Source: Lepisosteus oculatus (lineage: Eukaryota; Chordata; Actinopteri; Semionotiformes; Lepisosteidae). From it: DNA of 64,000 bases. The position numbers and the translations under genes were made by a program. Positions 37,214 to 51,200 of this stretch are shown piece by piece. How positions within the stretch are numbered: the stretch's first letter is position 1; each line of letters starts with the position of its first letter. The DNA lies in NCBI RefSeq assembly GCF_040954835.1, contig NC_090703.1, forward strand, positions 17,435,444 to 17,499,443. The letters run 5' to 3'. Below the pieces are notes generated by a model. It saw only the letters and a program-made list of their open reading frames with translations, was not told where the DNA came from and made no database searches.

Positions 37214-38181
37214 TCAGGGATTTGAGCTTAAATTTTGAAACTTTTCTCGTAGGTTTTTCACCAAGCTCTGTTGGCTGCTTTCAGTTTTTTTCATGGAACT
37301 TGATGGAGCTTTCCGGAATTCAGTGGCCTGGTCAGTCTTGCTTCCCTCCTCTCTCTGGCGATACTCCTCTGACTCCTGGTAGGCTTTGCACCGCTCAATA
37401 ACAGCCATGATGGAGATCTTCTCCCTGGTCGTGGGGGAGCGAATTTGCACAAAGCTGTCGTCAGCCTCCACAACCTCACCTGGCTCAGAGACTGCTGCAT
37501 CTGACTCCTTCTCCTGCATCTTCTCTATTACTATCACCTTCTGCTCATTAGGCAGGGTGGCCTCTCCGGAAACATAGTACGTGCTTTTCAGGTCTTTGTT
37601 TCTGAGTTTCTGGATTTCGCTCAACTGGAGCCCGCCGATTCTGTGATCCAGGGAGCCCGTCCTGCAGACCCTGGCGTGTGGATGGCTCTGGCCTTCTCCG
37701 CTGTCCCTTTGAGGAGCCCTGCAGTCCCAGCTCTCAGATGTGCTGGCGGAAGCTGTTCTGCCACGGGCGTCCGGTGGCATGGAGGTGCTGGCGGAGTAAC
37801 TGGACCGCCTCCATTCCGGGCAGCACACCGAGCTCTCCAGCATCTTCTCTGGGACGGAACAACTCCTGCCCACTGGTAGCTGCTTGGGATGGGCTCTGTC
37901 GGTCCCCCGGCTGGCGTACTTGGATCGCAGCTCACGGACATCAGGCCAGTTAAAGCTCTCGGACTGCACGGGACTGAGGGGACTCTTGGAGCGGGCTCTG
38001 CTCGGGGACAGAATGCGGGGGCTCCCCCCTGCCGAGGCCGGGCTACGCACCGGGCTGCAGCTGGAAGTGCGAGCTGGGCAAGGGTACTGGAGCACCGGAG
38101 ACCTCGCGTGCAACGTGGGACTCATCTCCTGCAGGACGACTTGATCAGAACTACTTAGAGCCAGAGTCAGGACAGGTTTTT
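37214..38181 (-). CDS. plekhg3: plekhg3 last coding exon
   Basis: A 968-nt terminal exon, acceptor gttgcag. The phase-1 base of the previous exon completes the first codon (Glu), then [20 protein letters not shown] follows. It runs 322 codons to a TAA at 37214-37216. Features include Ser/Pro-rich [13 protein letters not shown], a [14 protein letters not shown] motif, and a C-terminal [20 protein letters not shown]. It is more GC-rich than its surroundings, which produces several opposite-strand shadow frames. Confidence 0.9.
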
Positions 38182-39172
38182 CTGCAACACAGCAATGCAT
38201 CAGTGAAACGTTCAACCAACAGCAGGAAATAAAGTAAATAAGGTTCAGTCAAAACAAAACCATGATGAAAACATTTATACGTAGAAGGTATTCAATCTTC
38301 TTTACACAAATAGCTAATGTGACCAGAATTTGAAACAGTCACTAAACAGATTGTTTTTTCTTTGCAACTGAGTTGCACTCCATGCAATTACTTGAACCAT
38401 GCTTCAAAGAAAACACAAGCAAATTGTACAGATAAGTACTTACAACTGATCAATCAGCAATTTAATTTATTTACAGTACATGTTCTAAATTGTTGAGGAA
38501 CAAATCGATACATTATGACTTGAAGGGATAAAGCTGATCAAAACTCAGAGTAAATCCTATTGATATATATATTGATATAAACTGCTGTTCTGAAAAAAAT
38601 CATAGGCTTTACTTGGCAGCTTTTTGTGTTAAAAGAAGAATGAGCATAATACAATGCATAATCAAGAATTAGTGTCTTTGAGTAATGATTTAGCTGTATG
38701 AAAGGATGCTATTGGATTTGTTTTCTTAATGTTTAAGTTCAAAAGATACTTTATGTTCTTGGTTAGGGGTGGCCTAGTCACACAGTGATTAACATTGCTG
38801 CCTGGGGTCCTGGGTTTAATTCCTGGGTACCTAGCTGTGTAGAGTTTGTTATTATCCCTTTGTTTCCTACAGGTGCTCTGGTTTTCTCCCACAGTCCAAA
38901 GATGTGGGCGGAGCGGTGGCTCTGTGTCTAAGGATCTGCGCCTGTGGCTGGAAGGTTACCACTTCAAATCCGTTCAAATTCGTTGCATTCGTACTCCGTT
39001 GGGCTCCTGAGCAAGGCCCTTAACCCCAACTGCTCCAGGGGCGCTGTGCTATGGCAGACCCTGCACTCTGACCCAAGGCTCTCTCTCTATCTGTGTGTCT
39101 CATGGAGAGCAAGCTGGGGTATGCAAAAAGATAATTCCTAATGCAAGAAATTGTAGAGGGTTAATAAAGTAA

Positions 39173-39209
<37 letters not shown>

Positions 39210-42200
39210 CTGGTAGATTAAATGGCTTCTGTAAAAATTGGCCCTGGTCTGAACGTGTGTGTGTTTGTGTCTGTGTGTGTCCTGCGATGGACTCTCATCC
39301 ATTCCAGGGTATATCTGCCTTGTGCCCAGTGCTTCCTGGGATAGGCTCTGGGCCACTGTTACACAGAATTGGATAAGCAGTTATTGAAAGTGATGTGATG
39401 GGATGATGTTCTTGGTTTTCAGAAATCCTATAATGTGCACTGCTTCATTGATTTTCCATCATTTCAAGTTAATTTTTATATAGTGCTCTTTATGCCAAAG
39501 CATCCCAGAACTAATACCAAAACATACAACAAATATATAAAACTCTACAATAAATAAAGGCATAATAAAAACAAACATGTCTTAACTTTAATTAACTCAG
39601 CTTTCAGAGTGCCTGATATCAACTGCAAAAGAATTCCAAAGACAGGGCGTGTAACAGCTAATATCTCAAAAAACAGCTGATGTTTATGGATGATGGACAA
39701 GGATGATAATTGTGGAGAGTGTTACTAGTGCAATTATAAAGTCAGTACAAAAAATGCAACCAATGAAATGATTTTAGAACTGGTGTAGCATGTTAAAAGG
39801 TTGAAAATTCCTAGTGATAAGAAAGGGACTGGAAAATGAATGCACTATTTTGTGATAAAAGAGATCAAAATCTTCTGCCGTTATCAAAACCTTAAGAATA
39901 CACCTAAGACCATTTTCATCAAACTGATTAAAGATATCTGGATTCAAATCAGGCATGTAGGATATACAGTAATATTTTTGAATAAACTATTTCTTCAAAT
40001 GAAAAATGTCTTAAGTGAATCATATTGTGTTGGCCTTGGGGGCCTGATTAACACTCTAGGGTAGCAGGCAACAAACAGCAGAAAAATCAATTGAGAACTA
40101 TGAATAGAAGAGATAGAGCCTTTTCTGATTTTGTCAAAAGAAATACTGTAATTAATCAAAGCAAGCATTTTAAAACACCTTGATCTTAACAAAATTCACT
40201 GCTTTACTGTGCATAAGATCTACAGAAGTGCTTAAAATTTTATGTACGAAATTATTAGGTATTTTAAACCTCTCCGTTTTTTTTAAATCAAAGCAGACTT
40301 TGTTAATATATTTCTTCTGTATCTTTAAACATTAAATAATGTTTCCATTATTTAATAATGAAGCCCTAAGGCTGATGCACATGAGATAAAAAAACTTACT
40401 TTTAGAGAGTCCTACAGGGGTAGCATTTCTGATGAAGTAGTTTCTATTAGAAACTGCCAATTACAAATCAACAGCAAATTGCTTTCTTACTAAACATCTG
40501 GTACTCCATGTAAAATCATGCCCTGCAGCAAAAAGCCTATTTTTTTCTGATGCAATTCCAATTTCTCATCTTGAAGCAAAACCTACATAATATTTTTTCT
40601 TTGCCGAAGTGAAACCTCACAGCCGAAGGTTGTATAAGCTTATTACTCTGTTCTGTATCATTTTAACAAAGTATTGAGGGATTTTATAATCCAAAGGGAA
40701 GAGAATGTCCTGCAGAGTCTATTAAAAAAAAACAACAACAAAAAACAAACTCACCTTTGTTTTCTTTCTCTAGTTTTTCCTCCTGCACTGATGGTAAGTT
40801 CCTCTTATTCAGCTGGCCCTCTCCCTCTCTCCCTCTTGGCCTCACCACAGGCCTGGTGCTCTTGATTCTCTGACTGTATTGTCTTGCCAGATGGAAGACC
40901 TTATTCTTCACTTTTTCCATGTCTTGCAGCAGTGTCTCTTCATCAATGCCTGACCTGAGATGGATGATTCTGGGGACAGGTGCTCTGGAAACTCTTGCTC
41001 CAGTGCTCTCATCATGTACCTGGTTTGTTTCTGACACGCTGCCTTTTCTTTCGAGTCCAAAGATAGTTGGAGAGATCTTATCTGGAGACAGCACACAAGA
41101 CTCTTCGGTGATTGTGCTGAGATCACTTTCCTCAAGTATCATCAGAGGCTCACCGTATTCTCTGTCAGCACTGCCATTGCTGATCTGGCCTTTCCTCAAC
41201 ACTTTTGGACTCACTCCCCTTGAAAGATTTCCTTCAGTTGACTTCAGTTCACTGCTCTGTGGTTTTCCAGGAGTGCTGTTTAGCTCTTTTTCCATCTCCT
41301 GCCACACTGTAACCATTTCTGTTGATGGTTTGAACTCCTCATCAGTAATAAGAGTTTCAAAATTATGAGACTTAGACTGGCTACTAGGAAAGTTCACAGA
41401 TCTTTCAGTTTCTGTCTCTAAAGGCATTGGCTTATTGTCCCTCTCTGTGGCTGGGAGATCAAAAACAGTCCAGGAAGCTGGCCTACTGCCAATGTCACCA
41501 GCTTTACAGGCAGTGCTGTCCATTTTTTTCACAGTTACAGGAGCAGGGACAGGATCATCCTTGGGGATGCTGTTGAATCTGCATACAGAGTTTCTGACAA
41601 GACCAGCAGGAATGTAGGTCAGGCTTTCCCTTCGCTTGATACTAAAGCTGGCATCCTGATGTTCTGCATGTTCATAATAGTTCTTAATCTTGTCAATAAG
41701 CAGGCGATCCTGTTTGGACAAAGTAGAGTCTCTCCTCCTGAAAGACGGTCTTTCTACATCAAAGAGGTTGTCTGAGTTTGGGGACAATGTCATGATATCT
41801 TGGCTGGCAGTGCCTTGGGAACCCACTGAGTCCTGAGTAACCATGTTCAGAGGGGGCTCAGAGCAAGCGCTGTTGAGTTTTTGAGCTTTCTCAGAGGCCT
41901 CCAAGCTTAATACACTGCTGCTTCTGCTTGTTAACCTTGGGGAAGGGCAACCAAGGGAACGGACATCCTCTGCTATTAAACTGCTCCTTCTGGACAAGTT
42001 ACTTACAAAGCGTTCTGCAATGATACTGGCCTGGTCTAAAACAGAAGGGGGCAGAATGCTGTCCGAGTCATGCTCTATTGCCGTCTCTTCCTCCTCCTCT
42101 TCAGAAGACTCCCCACTGCTCAGGGTCTTTGCCTCCTCTCTTCTCTCATGGGGCAAAGACTCTTCAGTTATCTCCTCAATCACCTCATCCATGTCCTCTC

Positions 42201-45200
42201 CAGCAGTATCCTCAGGACCCAGGGAAGCTTTGGACAGCAGGTCTGGTATTCCAGCCGTCTCCAAATCTGAAGGATGATCTTCTATGCACTTGTCTACATT
42301 CTCTGATTGGGCAACATTGTTCTGCAGCTGTTCCTCTTCTGCAGGGGGCTACGACAGGAAACATGGGAGAGTGTATTTCATACAGCTGCATCATATTCAA
42401 ATTGAAAGCTTGTCTTTAGTTTAAAAGTATTAATTTACCGAATGTTTTTGGAACCATCTTAAAAGCGAAGCAGATAGACCTCTATGGAATTTATTAGAAA
42501 TCAACTACACTTAGGATGGTAGTAGTCAATAAACATATTATAGCATTTTAAAAGTAGTATATCTTAACTATTGCACTTAATAATTAGTGAACATCGCTGA
42601 TAGTATTGGAGAATGCAGATACTTATTTTTCATACTTTTTGGTGTAATAGTCTTACCATTATTGAAAAAAGAAGAGAGAAAATAAAAAAAACAGACCTTT
42701 ACTTCATTCTGCCTTAACTTTACCATTTCTAATAAAGCAAAGGTTAACAGTATAGCACTGCCCTCATTTTATTTGTTTTACAGCATCCAGAGGAAAATAA
42801 GCATTCTGTAAGTAAGGGCGACACAAAGGCAAAGGACACAAGGAATATCTTTGAGACAGGCACTCCACAGAGAAGTCTGCACTTCATCTAGCAGATTGTC
42901 CTCCACATCAAAGTAATTTTAAATGGAAACAAAAAACAGATGATAAGGCTTTCAGTACATCAGTTACTTCTCACTTATGTTTAACATTTCATAGAGAAAA
43001 AATCATTTGTAGCTTTCTGGATATTTCTTGAGTAAATAATGTATGCATTTTCCAAAAATAGATATGGCTACACTGAAATTGAACTGATAAAATGACTGTC
43101 CCCAAACTAATACAGAAAAATGCTATCAGAGTGAGCAGATGGGTAATGATTAAAGTAATGTGTCACTGTGTATTTTTGGTGGTGTGAAAATTTGGAGTGA
43201 GGTGAAAAAACCTTGGAGTATAATTCAACAGAAGGGGATGAAGAGTGAATTTGATTAGAATTGTATAAGGCTATTTTAGTCCAGATCAATCTGTTTTTTT
43301 GGCAGCATCAACACTGATTTATCACTGCAGAGGCACTTCCTAAAGCAGTATATTCAGTTAAAATTAATATTAATGGCAGACCACTTGAAGTTTTAGTTAC
43401 ATTATTATTACACTAATGTAATAATAATTGAAACTCCATTTACATAACTTAATTAAGCCCAGCACAATTATGGACTGTAATTGAAAATAAAAATGAGTAA
43501 TAGAGCTTGGATTTCTTCAAACTTTGACTATGATCAAATGCAAATGGCATGATCCAGCAACGACACTTATCTTAGCTTTTCTAAACCCCAGTGTCCACTG
43601 CCTTCCATTCCATCTACAGTCTTAAATTACAATAAATGCTTATTTGAGTTTTCTGCATATTGTGAGAGACACTTTGTGCAGATGTGAATAAACAGGAAGG
43701 CTTACATAGCAGAAAAGTTTAACGACATGGAATTCCATAAGATCAGGAATTGGCTGAATGTGGCTGGAGATACAGTATGTGCAATTAGTCCTGTAAGTGG
43801 TATGGAAAGTGGTTTAAAGTGTAGTATAGGTACACAGTCATTCATGATGTACACAGCCTTTATCACTCATTAACCTGGATTTGTTTTCTGTATGTCTAGG
43901 AATACATGCCCACTTCACTAATACCAGTTTACCTGCACTTTCCTTTCCAGCGATCCACACAGGTCTTCCTGGCCAGATGACTGGCTGTTTTGCCTCTTCA
44001 ATCCATTTTCTTCTATTATGTTAGAGCCTTCTTCATCCTTAGAAAAAGCAACAATATAAGAGATGTTCAGAGTAAAGGTAAAGGCATTTTACAGTACAGT
44101 TCAGCAATTTAAAGCCATTTTGTTATTCTGTATAGCAGTTAACACTAAGGTTAATTGCTATTCTGTTGTAAAAAGCAGAGATCTCTCAAAATCCATGACA
44201 TTGCTCCCAGCAGCTTTTGGGGATTTATGCAATTACCAGATCCTCTCATCTGGATCTTGGATAATATCCTAAGTAATCTAAAGGTAATGTACTGGTTGTC
44301 AGAAATCTCTCTTAACTCCTTTATATTTTGTGTGCTAACTTATAATGCACACACCTACAATTATATGAATAATTAACCTCACACAAGAGCATGTTTTCTT
44401 TGTATTGTGAAACCACTAAGCAAAGAGTAATACTGTATTAACTCTCTATAGACACACATGAATTAAAACATAAAATGACTTCTCCTGAATGCAAAGCAAC
44501 ATTGTTTTCAGAAATACCCTACATCTTACTCGACTTATCAATAAAGACACAGGATGACATTCCATGGGATCTCAGTAAACAGCTTATATCTTGTATTTCC
44601 CTACATTTAAATGTGTTACTTCAGTAGTATTCTCTAGTGTGACTGATCTACATTATCTGCTATGGTTTCTGCTAAAGATATGTCATACTGTATACTATCT
44701 GGACATACAGTAGCTAATTGAGAAGAAATGCAAAGGAGCTGTATGAGTGATGGAATAAGTTCAATTTATTATATTTTATCAAACTTTTCACCGTATGGTG
44801 CAATATTAATTTGTTTCCCCTGCCCACTTCCTCCTAATTATCACTAAGAAACTCCATTGAAGGTAAAATCAATCTGTTACTTAGCAACAGTAAACGTTAA
44901 GCATATAGCAACTGAATATCAAATATAAATAGGTAAAACCTGAAAATTTAGGTAAGATTGATCTTTTATGAAAGATAAAATGGTGCATTATATATACCAT
45001 TAGCTGAAATGTTAACAGCCCTACATGATCAAATATCACTTTCTTTCTAGAGTTTTCATTCTACAAAATCATCTAGACACTTACAGTAGTAAAACTGATA
45101 ATTTTTAAATACTATACCAAACACTAGATATAAGTATTTAAAGAATAGATTATTCTAATATTAAGGCAGGTCACACCAGAACTGTTTTATCAGTTATTGT

Positions 45201-48200
45201 AAAATGCTACGGTATGTGTAACTTGATTTTAAAATGCTGATATTTTAGAAGAGATCTATGACTAGGTTTGTTAGCATTATCAACATATAAAAAATCTGAT
45301 AAAATCATGCACGAACAAATCTTTAATGTATGTCATTAGTGCTGTTGACAAACCAATACGCAATTTAACGTGGAAATGCATTATGCTCAATCGAGTGGTT
45401 TGCTAATTATTGACAAATGCTGCTTACTACCATTTTACATGAGTACAGTATGTAACCCCCCCAGTGCTGTTGAGAGCAGCCATGAATCACTGCAAAATGT
45501 GCTCATTTTCATGGAATGTGTGGGATCTAGCTTTAGTTTTAGAAAGCAAGTAACACCTTCAGACTCGGTTTTGTTTATGGATGCTTTTAGCTTAGTATTT
45601 CATTGTGGAGTACACTGTACTACTTACATTTCCTGTGTATTTATGTTGTGATTGCTGTATGTCCTTATACTTAATTGAAATTACCTGTACACACATTATT
45701 AAACTTTATATCTAAACACAGATAATTAGGCTGAATAAAACTATTCAGGGACCAGAAGTATGTTAATGCACTGTATGTTGCAGCCTATGCAATACTGATG
45801 CTAATATGAAATCAGAATATTTCCACAAGCCTTAGTGTAAACAAGCTGTATAATGAAGTGCATATAACTGCTTGAATAATGCAAAAAAAAAATCAAACAG
45901 AAATGTTTCCTTTCAGACAGAATACATGCTATATCACATTTAAACACATTTTACACAAGTACTTTAAAAATCAGCCAACAAACCCATGTAGGAAAAATAT
46001 GATCCTCTTTGTTGTGGCATTCTAAATAAACCTACCTATACGTACAGTAAGTGTACATTGTACAAAGTTTTCAAATGTACGAAACAAGCTTCAATCATCG
46101 TTTTTCATTTTGGAGAAGATAAAATTAATTTTTGCATTCACAAAAATATATAAATGCAGGTCATGCAGTATCTTGATTACTTGTCAGTAGTTAAAAACAG
46201 GTTGATGAAGGGTGACCACCTTTTCCAGAGAAAAAAAAAGAGTACACAACTATGTACAATAAAACATCAACCTTGCTTTAACAAAGTGCATACCAGCCAT
46301 AGGAGTACACATGGCACATACGACAATGTACCATGTTTTAAAATGAAAACATAATATAGACACCATATTATTAAAACTATCGAAGATTAGCTCTGTAGAT
46401 GAAGGCTGAATAGGTCATTTTACTGCTGTACTGGAAAAGAAAAAGAGTGAAGCTGTAATACAATGATCAACTCATACAGCAACTTCTGTTCCACCTCTGT
46501 TCCATAGCCAAATGCTTTTCATTGCCTATTGTTTTGTGTCCAAAAGGCAAAAAACACTACGGAAATATTTCCCTTGGAATAGGGAATGGGTAGTCACCCT
46601 TGTCTTCAAGAGTTTCTGTAAGTCAACAATGGAGAGCTTGTTAGTGCTTATGATTGCAATTAGTGTTATTTCCATGCATCTTTTGGGTTTTTGAAAGTGA
46701 GATGTTCCAAGACTTATCAAGATACTTCCATGCAAACTTCTGTTAGCTTCAGGCAGGCTTGTGAAGTTAGTCGGTTAAAGCTTTGTAAAGGACGAGCAGT
46801 CATCAAGCCTGGCAAAATTTATGTAGAAAAAAGACAAAGGAAACCCATTGGTGACAGAGAGCCTCACCGTTGTGTACCGAGCGAAAAGCAAAGCCCTGGC
46901 CCTATAGTGCCAGCAGGAGATGGCGGCCAGCATTGAGCTGGCAAAGTCCGCTACCTGGTCTTCCCCCATCAGTATCCCGTCTTCCATATTCTCTCCCTCC
47001 TCAGCTCCACCAAAGGAGAGCTGTGTTTCTTGGCTAGGCTCCTCACTGTCACTAGGAATCAGCTGCTCAAGAGAGTCTTTGCTTAGGCCCAATTCTTCGC
47101 AGTCTGTCCTCTCCTCATCGTCTTCCATACTAGGCCTTTCAGCCTCGGGCTCGCCTAGACTTGAGTTGCTGACACTAGGTCCAACGTGTAGGGAGTCCCT
47201 GTCTTCCTGCAGGGCCCCTTCACTGTCTGAGTGCTGTATGAAGTTACAAACATTTCTTTTTGTTATCGTATAATCGACTCAGGGGAGCGATTTCAACACG
47301 ATATGATAAAAAAATTCAACACTTAAACTTTTGTATTGTCCACATTATTTGGTAAATTTGAATAGCATATTTTTTTCTGTAATCGATTTAACTTTGAGTT
47401 TTGTTGCATACACCTCCATAGTCATCCAGCACATGGGTATTGTAAAGCTCTTTCAACTTTTGACAAAATATGTCAAAATCCTCATTGGACCATCTGAGTG
47501 ATTATAGACTCAGGTAAAAATAAAGCAGTGAGTATTTTAATCAAGCCTCTCCACTGAAATAATGGTGTAATCAAATAAAAAAAACTGGAACTAAATTGTA
47601 CAGAGGAAATAATATGTTCTAATACCAATAATTTTTATCTTAAAAATTAAAAGATTTTTTTTTCAGTGTAGCTGCCTGATAAAATCAAATCCCACTTTTG
47701 TAGCACAAAAGGAGGGAAATGTAGTACAGTTGACATACAGTAATAGAAATGACTGAATGATGGTTTCAGAAATGTCTGTGCATGTAGAGGCATTGCATGC
47801 AAGCAGTTTCTATGAATATCTTTGGTTTGCATTACAATATTCCCCATGTCTACATTTTGCCTTTAAAACATTCAGCAGACCAACAGTCAACTCTTCTTTA
47901 ACTTTTTCTGTAAACACATTTACATTGTGTACTTATGTGAATATCTTGAAGGGAATGAAGTACATATACATGCGGATATACCTGTATACACTGAAGAATC
48001 TTGTCATGGAAAAACACAAATATGCAATAAATTAAAACTGCAGTTGAATGTTTTGCTTTTAAAATGGAAACCCCCTGAAAACTCTTTGAACTTAAAGCAA
48101 ATTTAAAACTGATTTTTGGATCAAAGGACCTACAGTATAGCATGGTATTATTTCATAGTGATTGGATCAGTGAAAAAGGCAAAAGAAGAGCAAAATATAC

Positions 48201-51200
48201 TTGACTTATAAGTAAATTCCTTATCCTTACCTTGAGAAGGGCTGTAGTATCCAACCAGGGTATGGTAGAAACATGAAAAAAGCAAAAACAGTGAACAAAA
48301 CTGGTTTAAATGCATACATGAAAAGTATCATTGTCCAGCTACTTTATTATGCTTGTTGAGGATTTACTGTATACCATGATGACTAACATCCATGCATATA
48401 CAGTACGTACAATATCATGAAGTGAGCTGAACAGGTCTCATCCCATACTGTACGAATTTATCTGACCCCTTTTACTAATAATATTTCCATGATATTACAC
48501 AAATTATTTTTAGGACATGAGAGTATAATCTTGATTTATTTAGGAGATAACGCTAACTTTATGCTGATCCTTGCAATTGACGTAATACAGCCTTGTATAT
48601 GTAGATAATTTACAGGCTTTTTTCTCAAGCCCAGTCAAGAATGTTTGTCTTACAGTCCTCCACATTAGCCACAGTTCTTGCACTTTGCAAGAAATTCAGA
48701 GACTTTTTCATACTTTTTACCTTTTGTGTTAACCCATATAACCCATATGGTGTTTTATAAGTTAAGTGATAAATAAGTACAGTTACAAATTGCTAAATTG
48801 TGCATCACTTGGAAACAGACAGGTGGATTAATCACAGCAATGCTGCTTTACAAAGCATGAATAACTCAATTAATAAAAGAAACTCGGGCACCTTTACCTC
48901 CTGCTATTGATTGCAACAAAAGTCTTATTCCCTAAATAAGCTAGAAAAAATGTAAATGAAAATGACAGCTTAATTAAGCCTGCTTCAGAAAATTTCACAT
49001 GAGAAAAAATACATAAACATACATGTATATAAACAGTTCAGTAATATTTCCCTTTCATTCCTTACAAATTAAAATTCATAAAATGGGAAATTCACTGATC
49101 TCAGGCCAAAACACATTTGACTACTCAAAAAAGCTCAAAGCATCACAAAGACTTAATAATGCAGCAGCCGCTCTTTTGTCAAAGGAGAAAAGAGAGCCTA
49201 GCGTTTGATCTCCTCAAGAGGGCAACAGTTCGGTGGCTATTTTTTCCCCGATCAGACTTTGAAGGGAGCGTGACTGTTCAATATCATGGTCTGTATCGCA
49301 AGCCCTCCGTCCTTAGTCATACGAGAAGAGAGACATTTGAGAGGAAGAGACAATGAAATATTGAGGACAACTCTCCCGTACCCTCCCACTTAAATCTACC
49401 TCCGAAAACTGGACTAGAGTATTAAAGGAAACAGCCTAGGCTATATAATAAATCCAGGCACAAGCATCACAAGTAATAATCATATAAGGAAGAACATAAA
49501 TCTTTTTTTAATTATACCAAGTACATTTAATTAACTTGATTTGACAGATGGTGTGAAGAAATTTTGGAAATGCATTTTATTTTTTACTCTTTTTAGCCCT
49601 CTAAGAAACGTTTACATTTCTTAACTTTCCTTATTTCAAAACATACTGTAGATGAAATGGAAAGCTGTTTTCTTACCTTTCGTGCTCTTGATAATCTGTT
49701 TAGTAGGCTCTAAAGATGAATGAGAATATAAAAGAAATTGATTTGGTGGAAATGAATTATCTGAATTCTTTAATTCACCAACATAATAAAGAATAATACT
49801 AATCTTCTATTAATTGATACTGTCAAATTCACTGGCATTAAACAAATTGATTCAGGTAGGTATAACTACAGTAACTTATCACTTCTTATTGATGTACAGT
49901 TGTGAGAAAATGTTTGTGAATTATCTGGATTTCTGCACGAATGGCTCCTAAAATGTGATCTGATCTTCATCAAAGTCATAATAATAAATAAAGACAGTCT
50001 TATTTAACAAACAAAATACACAACATTTAACATTGCCATATCTTTATTGAACAAATGGTTTAAACAATCAAGGTCATTCATGGAAAAAGTATGTGAGCCC
50101 TTATATTTAGTAACTAGTGGAACATCCTTTATTGGCAATAACCTCTGATCTAGCAATTCAGAGGTTAAATTTGTAACTGAGCTGCTGATCAGACCTGCGC
50201 AGCAGTTAAGAGGTATTTTGACCCATTCTTCTATACAAAACTATTTCAGATCATGTATATTTTTGGGATGTCTTGCTTGAACAGCCTGCTTCAGATCACG
50301 CCACAGCATTTCAATGAAATTGAGGTCAGGACTTGACCATTCCCATCAGTGCCCTTGCACTGATCTTTGTAGGATGCCCATTCCTAGGGAGAGTAGCAAC
50401 GGTGCTTATTTTTTTCCATTTGTAAAATATCTGCCTGGAGACCCAGGTCTTTAGAAATCCTTTTATAATCCTTTCCAGTCTTATGAGCTTATAAGCTTCA
50501 ATATCTGAAATATCTTTTGATCATGCCATATTGCACTTCAACAGAATTCTGTTGTGAAGAGCAGGTAAGCAAAAACTGTGACTTTTTTATATGGCAGGGC
50601 AGGTCAAGCCTACACCTGAATTGATTGGAACACCTGACTCATTGATTGGAATACCTGACTCCAATTACCCTCTTTAATGATGTAATTATGCTAGAGGTTC
50701 ACATACTTTTTCCATCAATGACCTTGATTGTTTAAACCATTTGTTTAATAAAGATACTGTATGACAATGTAAAATGTTGTGTGTGTTGTTTGTTAAATAA
50801 GACTGTTTTTATTTACTATTATGACTTAGATGAAGATCAGATCACATTTTAGGAGCCATTCATGCAGAAATCTGGATAATTCCAAAGGGTTTACAAACCT
50901 TTTCTCACAACTGTATAGTGCAGTCACCTTAACTTTGATAAAAGCCTGGTTTTATCAAAGTATTAGCATGTGCATTCGAGTAAATTAATGGCAGATTGTT
51001 TTGTATAATTTATTAAGTGCCAGTTTCAAAAGTTTTTTTTGTTTAAATTTTGTAAAAGTTAGATACTTCAGTTTAAAACCAAACAAGTGAAAGATGTCTG
51101 TGAATTTTAACACATTAGAAATGGGGAGCAGATGGGTTGAACCCAGAAACAGCCAAACCTTAACTGTTCAGATGCATAAATTGGAGCTTGGCCATGGTGC

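Noticed and set aside
37386..38158. Several 60-100-codon frames opposite the last plekhg3 exon
   Set aside because: They are antisense shadows of a GC-richer coding exon.
39140..39356. Frame with a run of Asn codons
   Set aside because: Product of the (ATT)n tail of the nested SINE read in reverse, not a gene.
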